Shown here: positions 16,649 to 25,209 of the stretch, piece after piece
Layout of the letters: each line of letters starts with the position of its first letter
Numbering within the stretch: the first letter of the stretch is position 1
NCBI GenBank assembly: GCA_000961645.1
Contig: LADM01000055.1
Coordinates: 1-32,331 of the forward strand
Direction of reading: 5' to 3'
DNA length: 32,331 bases
Source: Gammaproteobacteria bacterium BRH_c0
GTDB lineage: Bacteria; Pseudomonadota; Gammaproteobacteria; Pseudomonadales; Porticoccaceae
Program-made: the position numbers and the translations under genes
The notes under the pieces: model-generated
Seen by the model: the letters and a program-made list of their open reading frames with translations, nothing else
Databases searched by the model: none
What the model was told of the DNA's origin: nothing

Positions 16649-18709
16649 ATGAACACCAAGAAGTTGCATTTTTCCAAGGAATTGAGCTGGTTATCCTTTA
16701 ATGAGCGGGTCTTGCAGGAAGCCGCTGACACCCGCAACCCCATCGTTGAGCGGGTGCATTTCCTCGGCATTTTTTCCAACAACCAGGATGAATTTTTCAA
16801 GGTGCGGGTGGCCGGTGTACGCCGTGCCGCGCGCGAGGAAGAGCGCAGCGGCAACCCCGGTGAAGCGAGCCGCATGCTGGCGCAGATCCACGACAGAATT
16901 GTCGAGCTGACGGAAAAATTTGACGTCATTTACCACGATGTTCTGAAACAGCTCAAATCCAAAAAAGTCTTTTTCATCAGCGACGAAAAACTCAGCGACA
17001 AGCAGAGCAAGTGGCTCGACAAGCATTTTCGCGACCACATTTTGCAGCACGTGGTACCGATCTGGGTCACCGACACCATCATGCTCGACAAATTACTGGA
17101 TGACGATGTCTCCTACCTGGCGGTGCAGCTCAAGAAAGGCAAGTTGCGGCGCTATGCCATTCTCGACATTCCCGAGCGGGTGCCGCGCTTTATCAATATT
17201 CCGCCCGATCGCGGCCACGCCCGCAATTATTTCATGGTCATGGACGAGGTCATCCGCCACTGCCTCGACAAGATATTCAACCCCTTTGTGGACTACGATT
17301 CCGTCGCCGCATGGTCGATGAAATTTTCCCGTGATTCAGTCTACGAGCTCTACGATGATCTCGACCTGAGCCTGATGGAAAAGCTCAGCCTCGGCATGAA
17401 ACAGCGCCTCACCGCCGAGCCGGTGCGTCTCAGCTACGACAAGACCATGCCCAGCGAAATGGTCAGCCTGCTGCGCGAGCGACTCGGTATCGAGAATATC
17501 GACAGCGTTATTCCCGGTGGCCGTTACCGCAACTTCCGCGACTTCATCAGCTTCAGCAACCCAGGCAACAAGTGGCTCGAAAATCAGCCCCTGCGCGCGC
17601 TGGAATGCCATGCCTTTGATTCACACCGCAACGTGTTTGAGGCGCTGGATGCCGGTGATGTACTGCTCTGCTACCCCTATCATCGCTTCAATTACTTCAC
17701 TGAATTTGTGCGTCAGGCGGCGTTTGATCCGGCGGTGAAGGATATCCGCATCAATATTTACCGGGTGGCAGCCAACTCGCGGGTGATTGAATCTCTGATT
17801 GATGCGTCGCGCAACGGTAAAAAGGTTACCGTCAACATTGAACTGCTGGCCCGTTTCGATGAGGAACACAATCTCAAGCTGACAGAAAAGCTCTCCAATG
17901 CCGAGATCAAGGTGACTCTCGGTATTCCCGGCCTTAAGGTGCATTCCAAGCTGTGCGTGGTCACCCGCGAAAGCCCTGCCGGAGACAAGCGCTACGCAGT
18001 GCTGGGGACCGGCAACTTCAATGAAAGCACGGCGCGTATCTACACGGATTTTTCACTCTTTACCGCCAACCAGGAGATCTGCAACGAAGCCGCCAGCATC
18101 TTCCAGTTTATTGAAACCAGTTACCGCCAGCCCAGGCTGAATCACTTGCTGGTATCCCCCATCAACACCCGCACTGAAGTGGAGCGGCTGATCCAGCGCG
18201 AGATTGATCACGCCCGCTCTGGCGGTAGCGGCCTGATCAAGGTCAAACTCAACAACCTGGTGGATGAATCCATTGCCGCACTGCTCTACACCGCCAGCCA
18301 GGCTGGCGTGCAGGTCAAGCTGATCGTGCGGGGCATGTGCAGTATCCGGCCAGGCATCAAGGGCGTCAGTGACAACATCAGCATCACCAGTATTGTCGAC
18401 CGCTTTCTGGAGCACACCCGGATGATGATTTTTGACAATATGGGTGATCCGGATATTTATATTTCGTCGGCGGACTGGATGACCCGCAACCTGGATGAGC
18501 GGGTGGAAGTGTCCTGCCCGATCTATGACCCAGCCATCAAAAAGCTGTTGATCGACATCATGGATATCCAGCTGGCAGATAACCAGAAAGCGCGCATTAT
18601 CGACAGTGAGCAGAAAAACGCCTATGTGCCTCGCGGCAACCGCCGCAAGGTTCGCTCCCAGGAGGCAATCCACGATTACCTCAGTGCCAGGGAACAGGCC
18701 AAAGAGTAG
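16649..18709 (+). CDS. ppk1: Polyphosphate kinase PPK1
   Basis: PPK1 reversibly polymerises the gamma-phosphate of ATP into inorganic polyphosphate. The 686-residue length and the order of N-terminal domain (ELSWLSFNERVLQEA at the start), head domain and two phospholipase-D-like C-terminal domains match the family. The autophosphorylated His is His432, in LKVHSKLCVV, and the second conserved His is His589, in DRFLEHTRMMIF. The ATP-site segment GTGNFNESTARIYTDFSLFT is intact. The start is well supported by the conserved first residues. A Pho box precedes it, so it is probably a PhoB-regulated single gene. No exopolyphosphatase gene lies next to it. Confidence 0.95.
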   Translation: MNTKKLHFSKELSWLSFNERVLQEAADTRNPIVERVHFLGIFSNNQDEFFKVRVAGVRRAAREEERSGNPGEASRMLAQIHDRIVELTEKFDVIYHDVLKQLKSKKVFFISDEKLSDKQSKWLDKHFRDHILQHVVPIWVTDTIMLDKLLDDDVSYLAVQLKKGKLRRYAILDIPERVPRFINIPPDRGHARNYFMVMDEVIRHCLDKIFNPFVDYDSVAAWSMKFSRDSVYELYDDLDLSLMEKLSLGMKQRLTAEPVRLSYDKTMPSEMVSLLRERLGIENIDSVIPGGRYRNFRDFISFSNPGNKWLENQPLRALECHAFDSHRNVFEALDAGDVLLCYPYHRFNYFTEFVRQAAFDPAVKDIRINIYRVAANSRVIESLIDASRNGKKVTVNIELLARFDEEHNLKLTEKLSNAEIKVTLGIPGLKVHSKLCVVTRESPAGDKRYAVLGTGNFNESTARIYTDFSLFTANQEICNEAASIFQFIETSYRQPRLNHLLVSPINTRTEVERLIQREIDHARSGGSGLIKVKLNNLVDESIAALLYTASQAGVQVKLIVRGMCSIRPGIKGVSDNISITSIVDRFLEHTRMMIFDNMGDPDIYISSADWMTRNLDERVEVSCPIYDPAIKKLLIDIMDIQLADNQKARIIDSEQKNAYVPRGNRRKVRSQEAIHDYLSAREQAKE

Positions 18710-18866
18710 GCTGCCGGACTGCGCCCCCTCGCTTCGTACCTTTGAGCCACGTGGCAATACTGCTGGCACTGCCACGGCGCCTATGAGCAACTCAATGGCG
18801 CAGTAGCCACTGGCGAGCAACACTGGCACGCGACCCGCGGTCTACCCATCGCACTGGCAAACAGCG
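18710..18866. other. Intergenic segment after ppk1
   Basis: No gene is visible. A hairpin with a 7-bp stem (CGTGGCA 18750-18756 with TGCCACG 18770-18776) and 13-base loop lies about 40 bases after the stop, without a T-run. The heptamer CACTGGC occurs three times, at 18818, 18831 and 18852. Confidence 0.4.
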
Positions 18867-19014
18867 CTAGCAGACTGTTGAAAAACGTAGGCGAGGCAGC
18901 CGAGACAAGGCAAAAAGGGCCGAAAAAGCGGAGTTTACACGGAGTAAATGAGCATTTTGAGGACGTTTTTAACGCAGTATCGGCAACGCAGGTAGTTTTT
19001 CAACAGCCTGCTAG
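18867..19014. mobile_element. MITE-like element, about 140 bp, flanked by CTAG
   Basis: The 16-base ends 18871-18886 and 18995-19010 are inverted copies with one mismatch (CAGRCTGTTGAAAAAC). CTAG flanks both sides (18867-18870 and 19011-19014), as a 4-bp target duplication would, although CTAG is itself a palindrome and could belong to the ends. The interior has further imperfect inverted similarity and no ORF. Its look and size fit a non-autonomous transposable repeat. I recall similar sequences as dispersed repeats in other gammaproteobacteria but cannot verify that here. CTAG duplications suggest mobilisation by an IS5-like transposase, which is inference. Confidence 0.65.
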
Positions 19015-21650
19015 GTAGTTGCGCCTTTGGCTGCGCTATCCGGCCCAAAGGGTTTGAAGGTCAAAATCAGCTTGGGCAGCAACACCAGCGCACCCAGCAG
19101 CGCCACCAGCATGGCAAGACCGGTCAGCAAGCCAAAGTAGATCGTCGGCTTGAAGTTCGACAGACCGAGAATCGAGAACCCGACAATAATAATGATTGAG
19201 GTGTAATACATGGCCCGCCCGATGGATGCGTGGGCGCGATGCATACTGGCCAGGTAGTTGCCATCGGCAGCAAACTCGCGGCGGAAGCGGTGGATGTAGT
19301 GGATGGTATCGTCCACGCCAATGCCCACGGTGATGGCGGCGATGGTAATGGTCATCATGTCGAGGGGAACACCGGCCAGGCCCATACCGCCCAGCACAGC
19401 GCCAGCCGCCATCAGGTTGGGGGTGATGGCGATCAGGGAGATCGACAGGGAACGGAACAACACCATAAACATCACCATGATCCCCAAAAAGACCACACCC
19501 AGGGTCAGGATCTGCGACTGATAAAGACTTTGCAGCAGGTTGTTATACAGCACGAGCAACCCCGAGAAACGGTATTCGTCCTTGCTGAACCCCATCTCCT
19601 CCTGCATGAATCTGTGCAGCTGGGCCAACAGATCGGCACGCTTGAGATCAGACGCCGTCTCCACGGTGCGCATGGCAAAGCGCGTTTCATTTCTGGCGTC
19701 ATCAATATAGGGTGCAATCAGGAAGCTGTTAATCTCTGGCGACAGGCTCTGGCGCATAAAGGCCAGCTCGAAATCATTCAGTCGTGTGCCGGTCAGCTCG
19801 TTGGCTGTGTGGTACGCAGTCACCAGTGAATTGACCTTGCCGATCTCCGGCAAGGATTCCAGGTAGTTGTGCAGTTTTTCCAGCCGATTTAATCCCGCCG
19901 TGGTGAACCAGTAGCTGTTTTGCACTGTCCCGTCAGCCGTGTCAGCCCCGGCTTTGTCATCGGCAAAGGGATCGCCAGCAAAGGGGTCGTCCTCAAAGGC
20001 AAACGGATCATCCTCTGCGGCCAAAGAAGACTCCCCTGCAGCTGTACCCGGGGGAGCTGATGCAAAGGGATCATCTGCGTAGTCATCGTCTGCACTGTTA
20101 TCGGCGCCCACTACCGGCTCGGCCTGAGCTTCGGTTGCGGTGTGGCGAATCACAATATCAAAGGGCGTGGTGCCGCCCAAATTGGCATCGATCACCGACA
20201 GGCCCTGATAAATCTCGGTGCTTTTGCGGAAATAGTCGATAAAGCGGTTGTCCACCTCGAGGCGCAGGACTCCCCACACGGATAGTGCCACCACCAGCAG
20301 CGAACCCACCACCACCGTTTTGCCGAATTTTTCCGTAAAGCGCGAAAAAAGCAGCGTCAGGGGTGCATCTTCACTGGGCCGATGGCGTACCGGGACTTTT
20401 CCCCACAACATGATACCGGCGGGGATCATCACGAATACCAGCACAAAGGCCACCAGCAAACCGATCGTCATCATCCAGCCAAAATCAATCACCGGGCGGA
20501 TATTGCTGAACACCAGCGAGGCGAAGGCGACCATGGTGGTGAGCACGGTATAAAAGCAGGGAACCACCATCGTCTGCACAGTTTGTTTTACCAGCTCGGA
20601 CTGGGGACTGTCAGGATGCTGCCAATGCAACTCCCGATAACGCACCACCAGGTGGATGGTGATGGCCATGGCAATAATCAGCAGCACTGACACAAAATTG
20701 GAAGAAATCACCGTCAGGCGCCAGTCAACCCAGCTGAGCCCGCCGAGCATGATGACCACTGCCAGCACACAGGAAACAAAAGGCAACACCACCCAGCGCC
20801 ACTGGCGGAAAATAATGCCCAGCGCAATCAGGATGAACAGCACCACCCCGGCGCCAAACATCACCATGTCACCGGCGACGTAGTCGACAATGTCTGCAGT
20901 GATCATGCTCGCGCCACCCAGAAACAGTTCGGCGCGGTCATCGTACTGCTGCATCAGTTGGCGCACGCTATCGACCCGCTCTCGGCTTTTCAAATTGAGC
21001 GCAGTGCGGTACTCGACAAATTCCCTGCTGAGGGTTTCAAGCTCGTGTGACTCGGCCTCCGAGAGCCCCTCTTCCCTGTCCTTCAAGCGCAGGGCATCAC
21101 GGCGGCGCACCATCTCGAGGTAGCGCGGATCGCCCTCAAGGTTGGCCACAATACCAGTGGTCTGGCCATCGGGACCAAGTATCAGGTCGCGGTATATAGG
21201 GGATGTCTGGAATTCGCGCTTTGCCGCAGCGCGATCCACACCGGGAGTGAGCAGGGTACGGGGCTCACCCTTGAGATCGGCTATCTCAATTTTGGGGGAG
21301 AACAGGAGCGGCACATTGACCAGTGACTGCACATTGCTGACACCGGGAATATTCCCCAGCTCCCGGGTCAGGGAATCCAGGGTAGCAAGGGATTCATCAG
21401 AAAAAAGATCGCCTTCTTTGGGTCGGTAGGTAACCACCAGGATATCGCTGCTGCCGTAACGCTGGCTGATCTCGCGGAAATAGTCGAGGTCGTCATCGTA
21501 CTCCAGCGTCAGGGCATCAGCGGAAGCATCGATCTTGAAGTTCGGCAATCCCGCGGCCATCACCAGCGCCACGACCAAAACCAGCACCAGCGTCGCCAGG
21601 GGGTGGGCCAGTACGGTGCGCTCGTAAAGAGCCAGTAATCGCTTCGACAT
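19011..21650 (-). CDS. MMPL/RND-superfamily exporter with sterol-sensing-like membrane domain
   Basis: This inner-membrane protein of about 879 residues is built as two repeats, each a transmembrane helix, a large periplasmic loop and five helices, which is the RND/MMPL plan also found in hopanoid transporters. The first helix is about residues 15-34. The loop segment ASADALTLEYDDDLDYFREISQRYG is typical of these lipid-exporter-like proteins. The second half keeps GVDDTIHYIHRFRRE in the helix-4 region. Within the second periplasmic loop (about residues 510-580) lies an acidic insert with four DPFA motifs. I chose ATG 21650 because GAGG lies 5 bases before it; a TTG at 21668 is possible but unsupported. 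The TAG stop falls in the CTAG flank of the adjacent repeat element. Substrate unknown, perhaps lipid. Confidence 0.82.
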   Translation of the reverse strand: MSKRLLALYERTVLAHPLATLVLVLVVALVMAAGLPNFKIDASADALTLEYDDDLDYFREISQRYGSSDILVVTYRPKEGDLFSDESLATLDSLTRELGNIPGVSNVQSLVNVPLLFSPKIEIADLKGEPRTLLTPGVDRAAAKREFQTSPIYRDLILGPDGQTTGIVANLEGDPRYLEMVRRRDALRLKDREEGLSEAESHELETLSREFVEYRTALNLKSRERVDSVRQLMQQYDDRAELFLGGASMITADIVDYVAGDMVMFGAGVVLFILIALGIIFRQWRWVVLPFVSCVLAVVIMLGGLSWVDWRLTVISSNFVSVLLIIAMAITIHLVVRYRELHWQHPDSPQSELVKQTVQTMVVPCFYTVLTTMVAFASLVFSNIRPVIDFGWMMTIGLLVAFVLVFVMIPAGIMLWGKVPVRHRPSEDAPLTLLFSRFTEKFGKTVVVGSLLVVALSVWGVLRLEVDNRFIDYFRKSTEIYQGLSVIDANLGGTTPFDIVIRHTATEAQAEPVVGADNSADDDYADDPFASAPPGTAAGESSLAAEDDPFAFEDDPFAGDPFADDKAGADTADGTVQNSYWFTTAGLNRLEKLHNYLESLPEIGKVNSLVTAYHTANELTGTRLNDFELAFMRQSLSPEINSFLIAPYIDDARNETRFAMRTVETASDLKRADLLAQLHRFMQEEMGFSKDEYRFSGLLVLYNNLLQSLYQSQILTLGVVFLGIMVMFMVLFRSLSISLIAITPNLMAAGAVLGGMGLAGVPLDMMTITIAAITVGIGVDDTIHYIHRFRREFAADGNYLASMHRAHASIGRAMYYTSIIIIVGFSILGLSNFKPTIYFGLLTGLAMLVALLGALVLLPKLILTFKPFGPDSAAKGATT

Positions 21651-21788
21651 GCAGACCTCAGAGAACAAAAATGGCGTTTATTATGCGGAACTTACCCAGG
21701 TCACACCAGCACCGGCATTGAGCTCTTATCTGTAGTCAACGCGTGGGGGCAGCGGCAAATATCAACACGGCGTTGTTGCAGGCCAGAG

Positions 21789-22070
21789 TCAACGGTCGGT
21801 ATGGCCCAGGCCACGGTCCGGGGCCACGCGATCGCGTACCCGCTGCTTGAGTTCCTTCGCATCCGGAAAGCCGCCATCCAGCCTGCGATCCCAGATCACT
21901 TCAGCATCAACGCGGATAACAAAATCGCCGCTGGTGGCAGATGGCTGCAGCGCCACTTCCGCCAATTCCTCACTGAAGGTATACAGCAACTCCTGCGCCA
22001 TCCAGGCCGAACGCGGCAACCAGTGGCACAGCGGACAGTAGGTGATGGTGACTTTGGGCTTAGTTGTCAT
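21789..22070 (-). CDS. SelT/SelW/SelH (Rdx) family thioredoxin-fold protein
   Basis: The protein has 93 residues. The N-terminal strand is followed by YCPLC (Cys12, Cys15), the CxxC form of the CxxU redox motif of selenoprotein W relatives. The family's GDFVIRVDAEVIWDRR region, corresponding to the GxFEV and W-D-R segments, follows in the middle, then FPDAKELKQRVRD. The size fits the Rdx family. It is presumably a small cytoplasmic thiol oxidoreductase; no substrate is known. It lies between cpxP and the RND gene on the same strand, but cpxP has its own terminator, so this gene may have its own promoter or belong with the RND gene 138 bases further on. Confidence 0.85.
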   Translation of the reverse strand: MTTKPKVTITYCPLCHWLPRSAWMAQELLYTFSEELAEVALQPSATSGDFVIRVDAEVIWDRRLDGGFPDAKELKQRVRDRVAPDRGLGHTDR

Positions 22071-22111
22071 GGCGCCTCGAGGCCTTTCATGCGGAAGTTG
22101 GGACAGAATAA

Positions 22112-22135
22112 GGCAGGCAAGGATAGTTGCCTGCC
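22112..22135. repeat. 9-bp hairpin upstream of the SelW-like gene
   Basis: GGCAGGCAA (22112-22120) and TTGCCTGCC (22127-22135) form a perfect stem with a 6-base loop. On the minus strand a weak T-rich TTATTCT follows, so it may be a second terminator behind cpxP, or a leader structure of the SelW-like gene 42 bases further on. Confidence 0.5.
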
Positions 22136-22189
22136 GAACAATCCGCCACGAATTTCAACTTTCATTCGCTGTGATTGAGCGTATGAAGA

Positions 22190-22217
22190 ACAAAAAAAGG
22201 GGAGCACTGCTCCCCTT
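22190..22217 (-). terminator. Rho-independent terminator of cpxP
   Basis: AAGGGGAGC and GCTCCCCTT form a 9-bp stem with a 3-base loop (22197-22217), followed on the minus strand by an uninterrupted run of seven T (complement of 22192-22198). It lies about 20 bases after the cpxP stop. Confidence 0.9.
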
Positions 22218-22236
22218 CCCCTGTGATTGTGATCTG

Positions 22237-22797
22237 TTACTGGCCAGACGCGCCCTTGTTCATCCGCTCCTGATGCCTTTCCATGCGCTGCTGCCTGCGT
22301 TCCTCCATTTTTGCCTTTCGCTCGGCTTTCATGGCCGCGAGCTTGTCGCGCTGTTCCTCAGTCAGCACGGCATCAATGCGCTTTTCCATCTCGAAACCGT
22401 GCACCATCATATCGACCCGCGCGTCGGCGCTCTTGCGTGCCAGCTTGCGCAGGGTTCTTTCGCTTTCGCGGGCCTGGATTGCAGTCATTTCCGCTTGCCT
22501 TGCCTCTTTGCTGGCGTTTCTCAAGGACTCTCTTTCAGCCTTGGATTCATCAGCAATGGCCTTGATGTCGGCCTTCTGGGTTTCGCTGAGTTGCAGTTTA
22601 TCGCCCATATGGGCCAACCAGCGCTCGCCGTGCATCGGGCCCCCATGAAACTGGGAATGCTGGTATCCACCCGCCCTGTCTCCATAGTGCTTCCCTTCGG
22701 CACCGGCACCGTCGTGCTGACCGGCAAGCAACAGGCTGCTGGCGGATAGCAGGGTTACAAACGCTGTTGTCTTCAGGATATTGGCTGTCTTGATCAT
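22237..22797 (-). CDS. cpxP: Spy/CpxP family periplasmic stress protein
   Basis: The 186-residue precursor has a signal peptide (about 1-26, LLSASSLLLAG). The mature part is highly charged and helical, with two LTxxQ-type motifs: LSETQKADIKAI (about 68-79) and LTEEQRDKLAAM (about 140-151), the hallmark of CpxP and Spy. In E. coli CpxP is a periplasmic chaperone that inhibits the sensor CpxA. The gene lies back to back with cpxR-cpxA across a CpxR-type operator, which supports CpxP rather than Spy. GAGGAG lies 6 bases before the ATG. A hairpin terminator follows the stop, so it is a single-gene transcript. Confidence 0.85.
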   Translation of the reverse strand: MIKTANILKTTAFVTLLSASSLLLAGQHDGAGAEGKHYGDRAGGYQHSQFHGGPMHGERWLAHMGDKLQLSETQKADIKAIADESKAERESLRNASKEARQAEMTAIQARESERTLRKLARKSADARVDMMVHGFEMEKRIDAVLTEEQRDKLAAMKAERKAKMEERRQQRMERHQERMNKGASGQ

Positions 22798-22833
22798 GGG
22801 TAACTCCTCGGTAGGTCATGGAACGTCAGGAAA

Positions 22834-22839
22834 AGTGTA
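22834..22839 (-). promoter_or_regulatory. Predicted -10 element of cpxP
   Basis: On the minus strand TACACT (complement of 22834-22839) lies about 37 bases before the cpxP ATG. No consensus -35 stands 17 bases upstream; instead the CpxR half-site array begins right there at 22862, as expected for an activator-dependent promoter. Confidence 0.45.
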
Positions 22840-22861
22840 GGCTATGACCATCTGTGATTGG

Positions 22862-22897
22862 GTAAGTCGGCAGTAAGCGTGTGTAAATGTCTGTAAA
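22862..22897. promoter_or_regulatory. CpxR operator array between cpxP and cpxR
   Basis: GTAAATGTCTGTAAA at 22883-22897 is an exact match to the known CpxR box GTAAA-N5-GTAAA. Two near half-sites GTAAG precede it at 22862 and 22873, giving starts at 22862, 22873, 22883 and 22893, one DNA turn apart. A further GTAAA at 22923 keeps nearly the same phase. A TATTCT at 22903-22908 could be the rightward -10 for cpxR. The position suits simultaneous control of cpxP and autoregulation of cpxRA. Confidence 0.82.
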
Positions 22898-22994
22898 CGG
22901 GATATTCTTGCCTGCGGCCTGTGTAAAAATGGCCCCTGACAGGCGCATCCACTGGCTTGCACTGGCCTAATTTTTACTGACGAGCACTGGCATT

Positions 22995-23675
22995 ATGCAC
23001 CCTATCCTGATTATCGACGACGATGCCGAACTGGGCGAAATGCTCACCGAGTATCTGGCGCCCGAGGGTTTTGCCGCCACCATTGCGACCCGCGGTGACA
23101 GTGGCGCCGAGCTCGCTCTGAACGGTGGCTACACGGCGATCATCCTCGACGTCATGTTGCCGGGAATCAATGGCTTTGCCGTGCTGAAAAAAATCCGCAG
23201 TCAATCCATGGTGCCCGTGATTATGCTCACCGCCAAGGGTGACGATATCGACCGCATCCTTGGGCTGGAGATCGGGGCCGACGACTACCTCCCCAAGCCT
23301 TTTAACCCCCGCGAACTGGTGGCACGGCTGCGGGCAGTCCTGCGCCGTATGGCAGAACCTGGCCAGGAAGACGACAGCGACCTGATCGAGTGCCGGGAGT
23401 TGCAGCTGTGGCCAGGGGCACGCCGGGCGCTGCTCCAGCAACAACCACTGGATCTGACCAGCACGGAATTCAGCGTGCTGGAAATCCTTGCCAAAAATGC
23501 CGGCAAGGTAGTCAGCAAGGAAATGCTCTACGAAGGCGCTCTCGGCCGCACCCTCTCTGCCTATGACCGCAGCCTCGACATGCATATCAGTCACCTGCGC
23601 CGCAAGCTGTCTGAAGTGGATGATCAAATGGTCATTCACACCGTGCGCGGCACCGGCTACCAGCTGGAAAAATAA
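22995..23675 (+). CDS. cpxR: Response regulator CpxR
   Basis: This OmpR-family regulator has 226 residues. The receiver domain (1-120) has the acidic pocket Asp8-Asp10, the phosphoacceptor Asp52 in ILDVMLPG, and Lys102-like KPFNPRELVARLRAVLRR at its end, wording close to E. coli CpxR. The winged-helix DNA-binding domain (about 130-226) includes TSTEFSVLEIL and DRSLDMHISHLRRKL, the recognition helix region also close to CpxR. It would activate envelope-stress genes. Its stop overlaps the sensor start (TAATG). The operator array upstream predicts autoregulation. Confidence 0.9.
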   Translation: MHPILIIDDDAELGEMLTEYLAPEGFAATIATRGDSGAELALNGGYTAIILDVMLPGINGFAVLKKIRSQSMVPVIMLTAKGDDIDRILGLEIGADDYLPKPFNPRELVARLRAVLRRMAEPGQEDDSDLIECRELQLWPGARRALLQQQPLDLTSTEFSVLEILAKNAGKVVSKEMLYEGALGRTLSAYDRSLDMHISHLRRKLSEVDDQMVIHTVRGTGYQLEK

Positions 23676-24985
23676 TGAGCCGTCTGTTCTGGAAAATTTT
23701 TATCTGGTTCTGGTGTGCCCTCGCCCTCCTCAGCCTGTCCATTGGCTGGGGGGTGAAGGTGTATGTGGAGCAGGCCCGACCGCTCTCGGAGCAGCTGCCC
23801 CAGGCCCAGGTGGCAGCCATCTCGCTGGCCTTTGAAAGAGGCGACACCCGCAAGGCCCGCAACCTTTTGCGCGAGTTGAACAAGGAAATACGCTTTCCCA
23901 TCTTTGTGGTCAATGCCGAAGGTGAGGATATCCTCAATCGCCGCCTGCCGCGCTTTGTGACCCGTCTGCTCAACCACGAAGGGCTTGGCAGCAAGCGTCT
24001 TTTTGTCACTGAAGTGCGCCTGCCGAGCGGTGAGACCTATCAGGTAGTCGCCCCCCGCCAGACACCCTTTGCCGACAATTCAAGCCCGCCCCAGTGGCTG
24101 GCCCTGTCCATCACCCTGGTGATCAGCACCCTGGTGTGCTTTTGGCTGGCGCGCTATCTCACCGCCCCCATCGCCCGCCTGCGCGATGCCACCCACCAGC
24201 TGGCGGGTGGGCAATTGTCGGTGCGGGTCGGCGACCTGTGGGGTCGCAAGGACGAGATTGCCGATCTGGCGATTGATTTCGACAAGATGGCGGACAAAAT
24301 CCAGGATCTGATCAACGGTCGCCAGCAGTTGCTGCGCGATGTATCCCATGAATTGCGCTCGCCCCTGGCGCGCCTGCAGGTGGCGCTGGCACTGGCGCGC
24401 CGTATCGAGAGTGGCGAAAACAGCTACCTCGACCGTATTGAAAGGGATCTGTTGCGCCTGGAAGAACTGATCGGCGAAGTGCTTGCCCTGTCACGGCTCG
24501 AAACCAGCGGCTTCACCGCCTTGAATGAAACCATCCTGCTCAGTGAGCTGGTGCGGGAAATCATTGACGATACCAGCCTGGAAGCGGGGCAAAAACCCTG
24601 TCGGCTCGAAACGCAGATTGAAGAGCATATTGTCTTTACCGGCAACGGCGAATTACTGCGGCGCGCCATTGAGAACATAGTGCGCAATGCCATCAAATAC
24701 ACGGCTGTTGACACCGTTGTCACTGTCTCCCTGGTACGCCACGATAATCAGCTGGTGATCCGCGTCAGCGATCAGGGCAACGGTATTGCCGAGCAGGATA
24801 TTGCCTCCATTTTCGAACCTTTTGTGCGCCTTGATGCTGCCCGTGAGCACGAAAGCGGCGGCTACGGCCTGGGGCTTGCCATTGCCCGCAAAGCCGTTGA
24901 ATTACACGGCGGGGAAATCAGCGCGTTTAACTGCCCTGCTGGAGCAGGGCTTTGCATCGACATTCAACTGCCCGTCAGAGAGTAA
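23675..24985 (+). CDS. cpxA: Sensor histidine kinase CpxA
   Basis: This 436-residue inner-membrane kinase has TM1 at about 7-29, a periplasmic sensor of about 110 residues, and TM2 at about 140-160. A HAMP domain follows (about 160-213), with YLTAPIARLRDATHQLAGG. The dimerisation domain has phosphoacceptor His225 in DVSHELRSPL, and the ATPase domain (about 320-435) has N-box NIVRNAIKYT, DQGNGIAEQDI and GYGLGLAIARK. The short periplasmic domain and close linkage to CpxP and CpxR fit CpxA. It senses envelope stress and phosphorylates CpxR. The ATG overlaps the cpxR stop by one base, so the two are co-translated. Confidence 0.88.
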   Translation: MSRLFWKIFIWFWCALALLSLSIGWGVKVYVEQARPLSEQLPQAQVAAISLAFERGDTRKARNLLRELNKEIRFPIFVVNAEGEDILNRRLPRFVTRLLNHEGLGSKRLFVTEVRLPSGETYQVVAPRQTPFADNSSPPQWLALSITLVISTLVCFWLARYLTAPIARLRDATHQLAGGQLSVRVGDLWGRKDEIADLAIDFDKMADKIQDLINGRQQLLRDVSHELRSPLARLQVALALARRIESGENSYLDRIERDLLRLEELIGEVLALSRLETSGFTALNETILLSELVREIIDDTSLEAGQKPCRLETQIEEHIVFTGNGELLRRAIENIVRNAIKYTAVDTVVTVSLVRHDNQLVIRVSDQGNGIAEQDIASIFEPFVRLDAAREHESGGYGLGLAIARKAVELHGGEISAFNCPAGAGLCIDIQLPVRE

Positions 24986-25209
24986 ATCCGCAACATACTG
25001 CCTCACACCACAACTGGCATCAGCCCTGTAGCGGCGGCATAATGAAGCCGCTAGCGGTCCGCAGCAGCGTTTGGCATTGACCTCCACAGGCTTGTCTGGC
25101 GCTGACGCCAGCACGGCGCACCTCTGTTGGCGACCGCTTATCCTGTCCTGCATCAGGGCAGATCCGAATCAGACCATTCCATCCCAGCCCAGCTCTGCAG
25201 GAGATTGAT
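24986..25209. other. Intergenic region cpxA / thiolase with two hairpins
   Basis: TAGCGGC (25029-25035) pairs with GCCGCTA (25047-25053) around an 11-base loop, and CTGGCG pairs with CGCCAG around CTGA (25096-25111). Neither has a T-run; either may help end the cpxRA transcript. I see no confident promoter for the thiolase gene, whose ribosome-binding site is AGGAG 6 bases before the ATG. Confidence 0.45.

Noticed and set aside
18867-19014. The repeat after ppk considered as a structured RNA gene or tRNA-like element
   Set aside because: No cloverleaf or promoter is visible, and the inverted ends with flanking CTAG fit a transposable repeat better.
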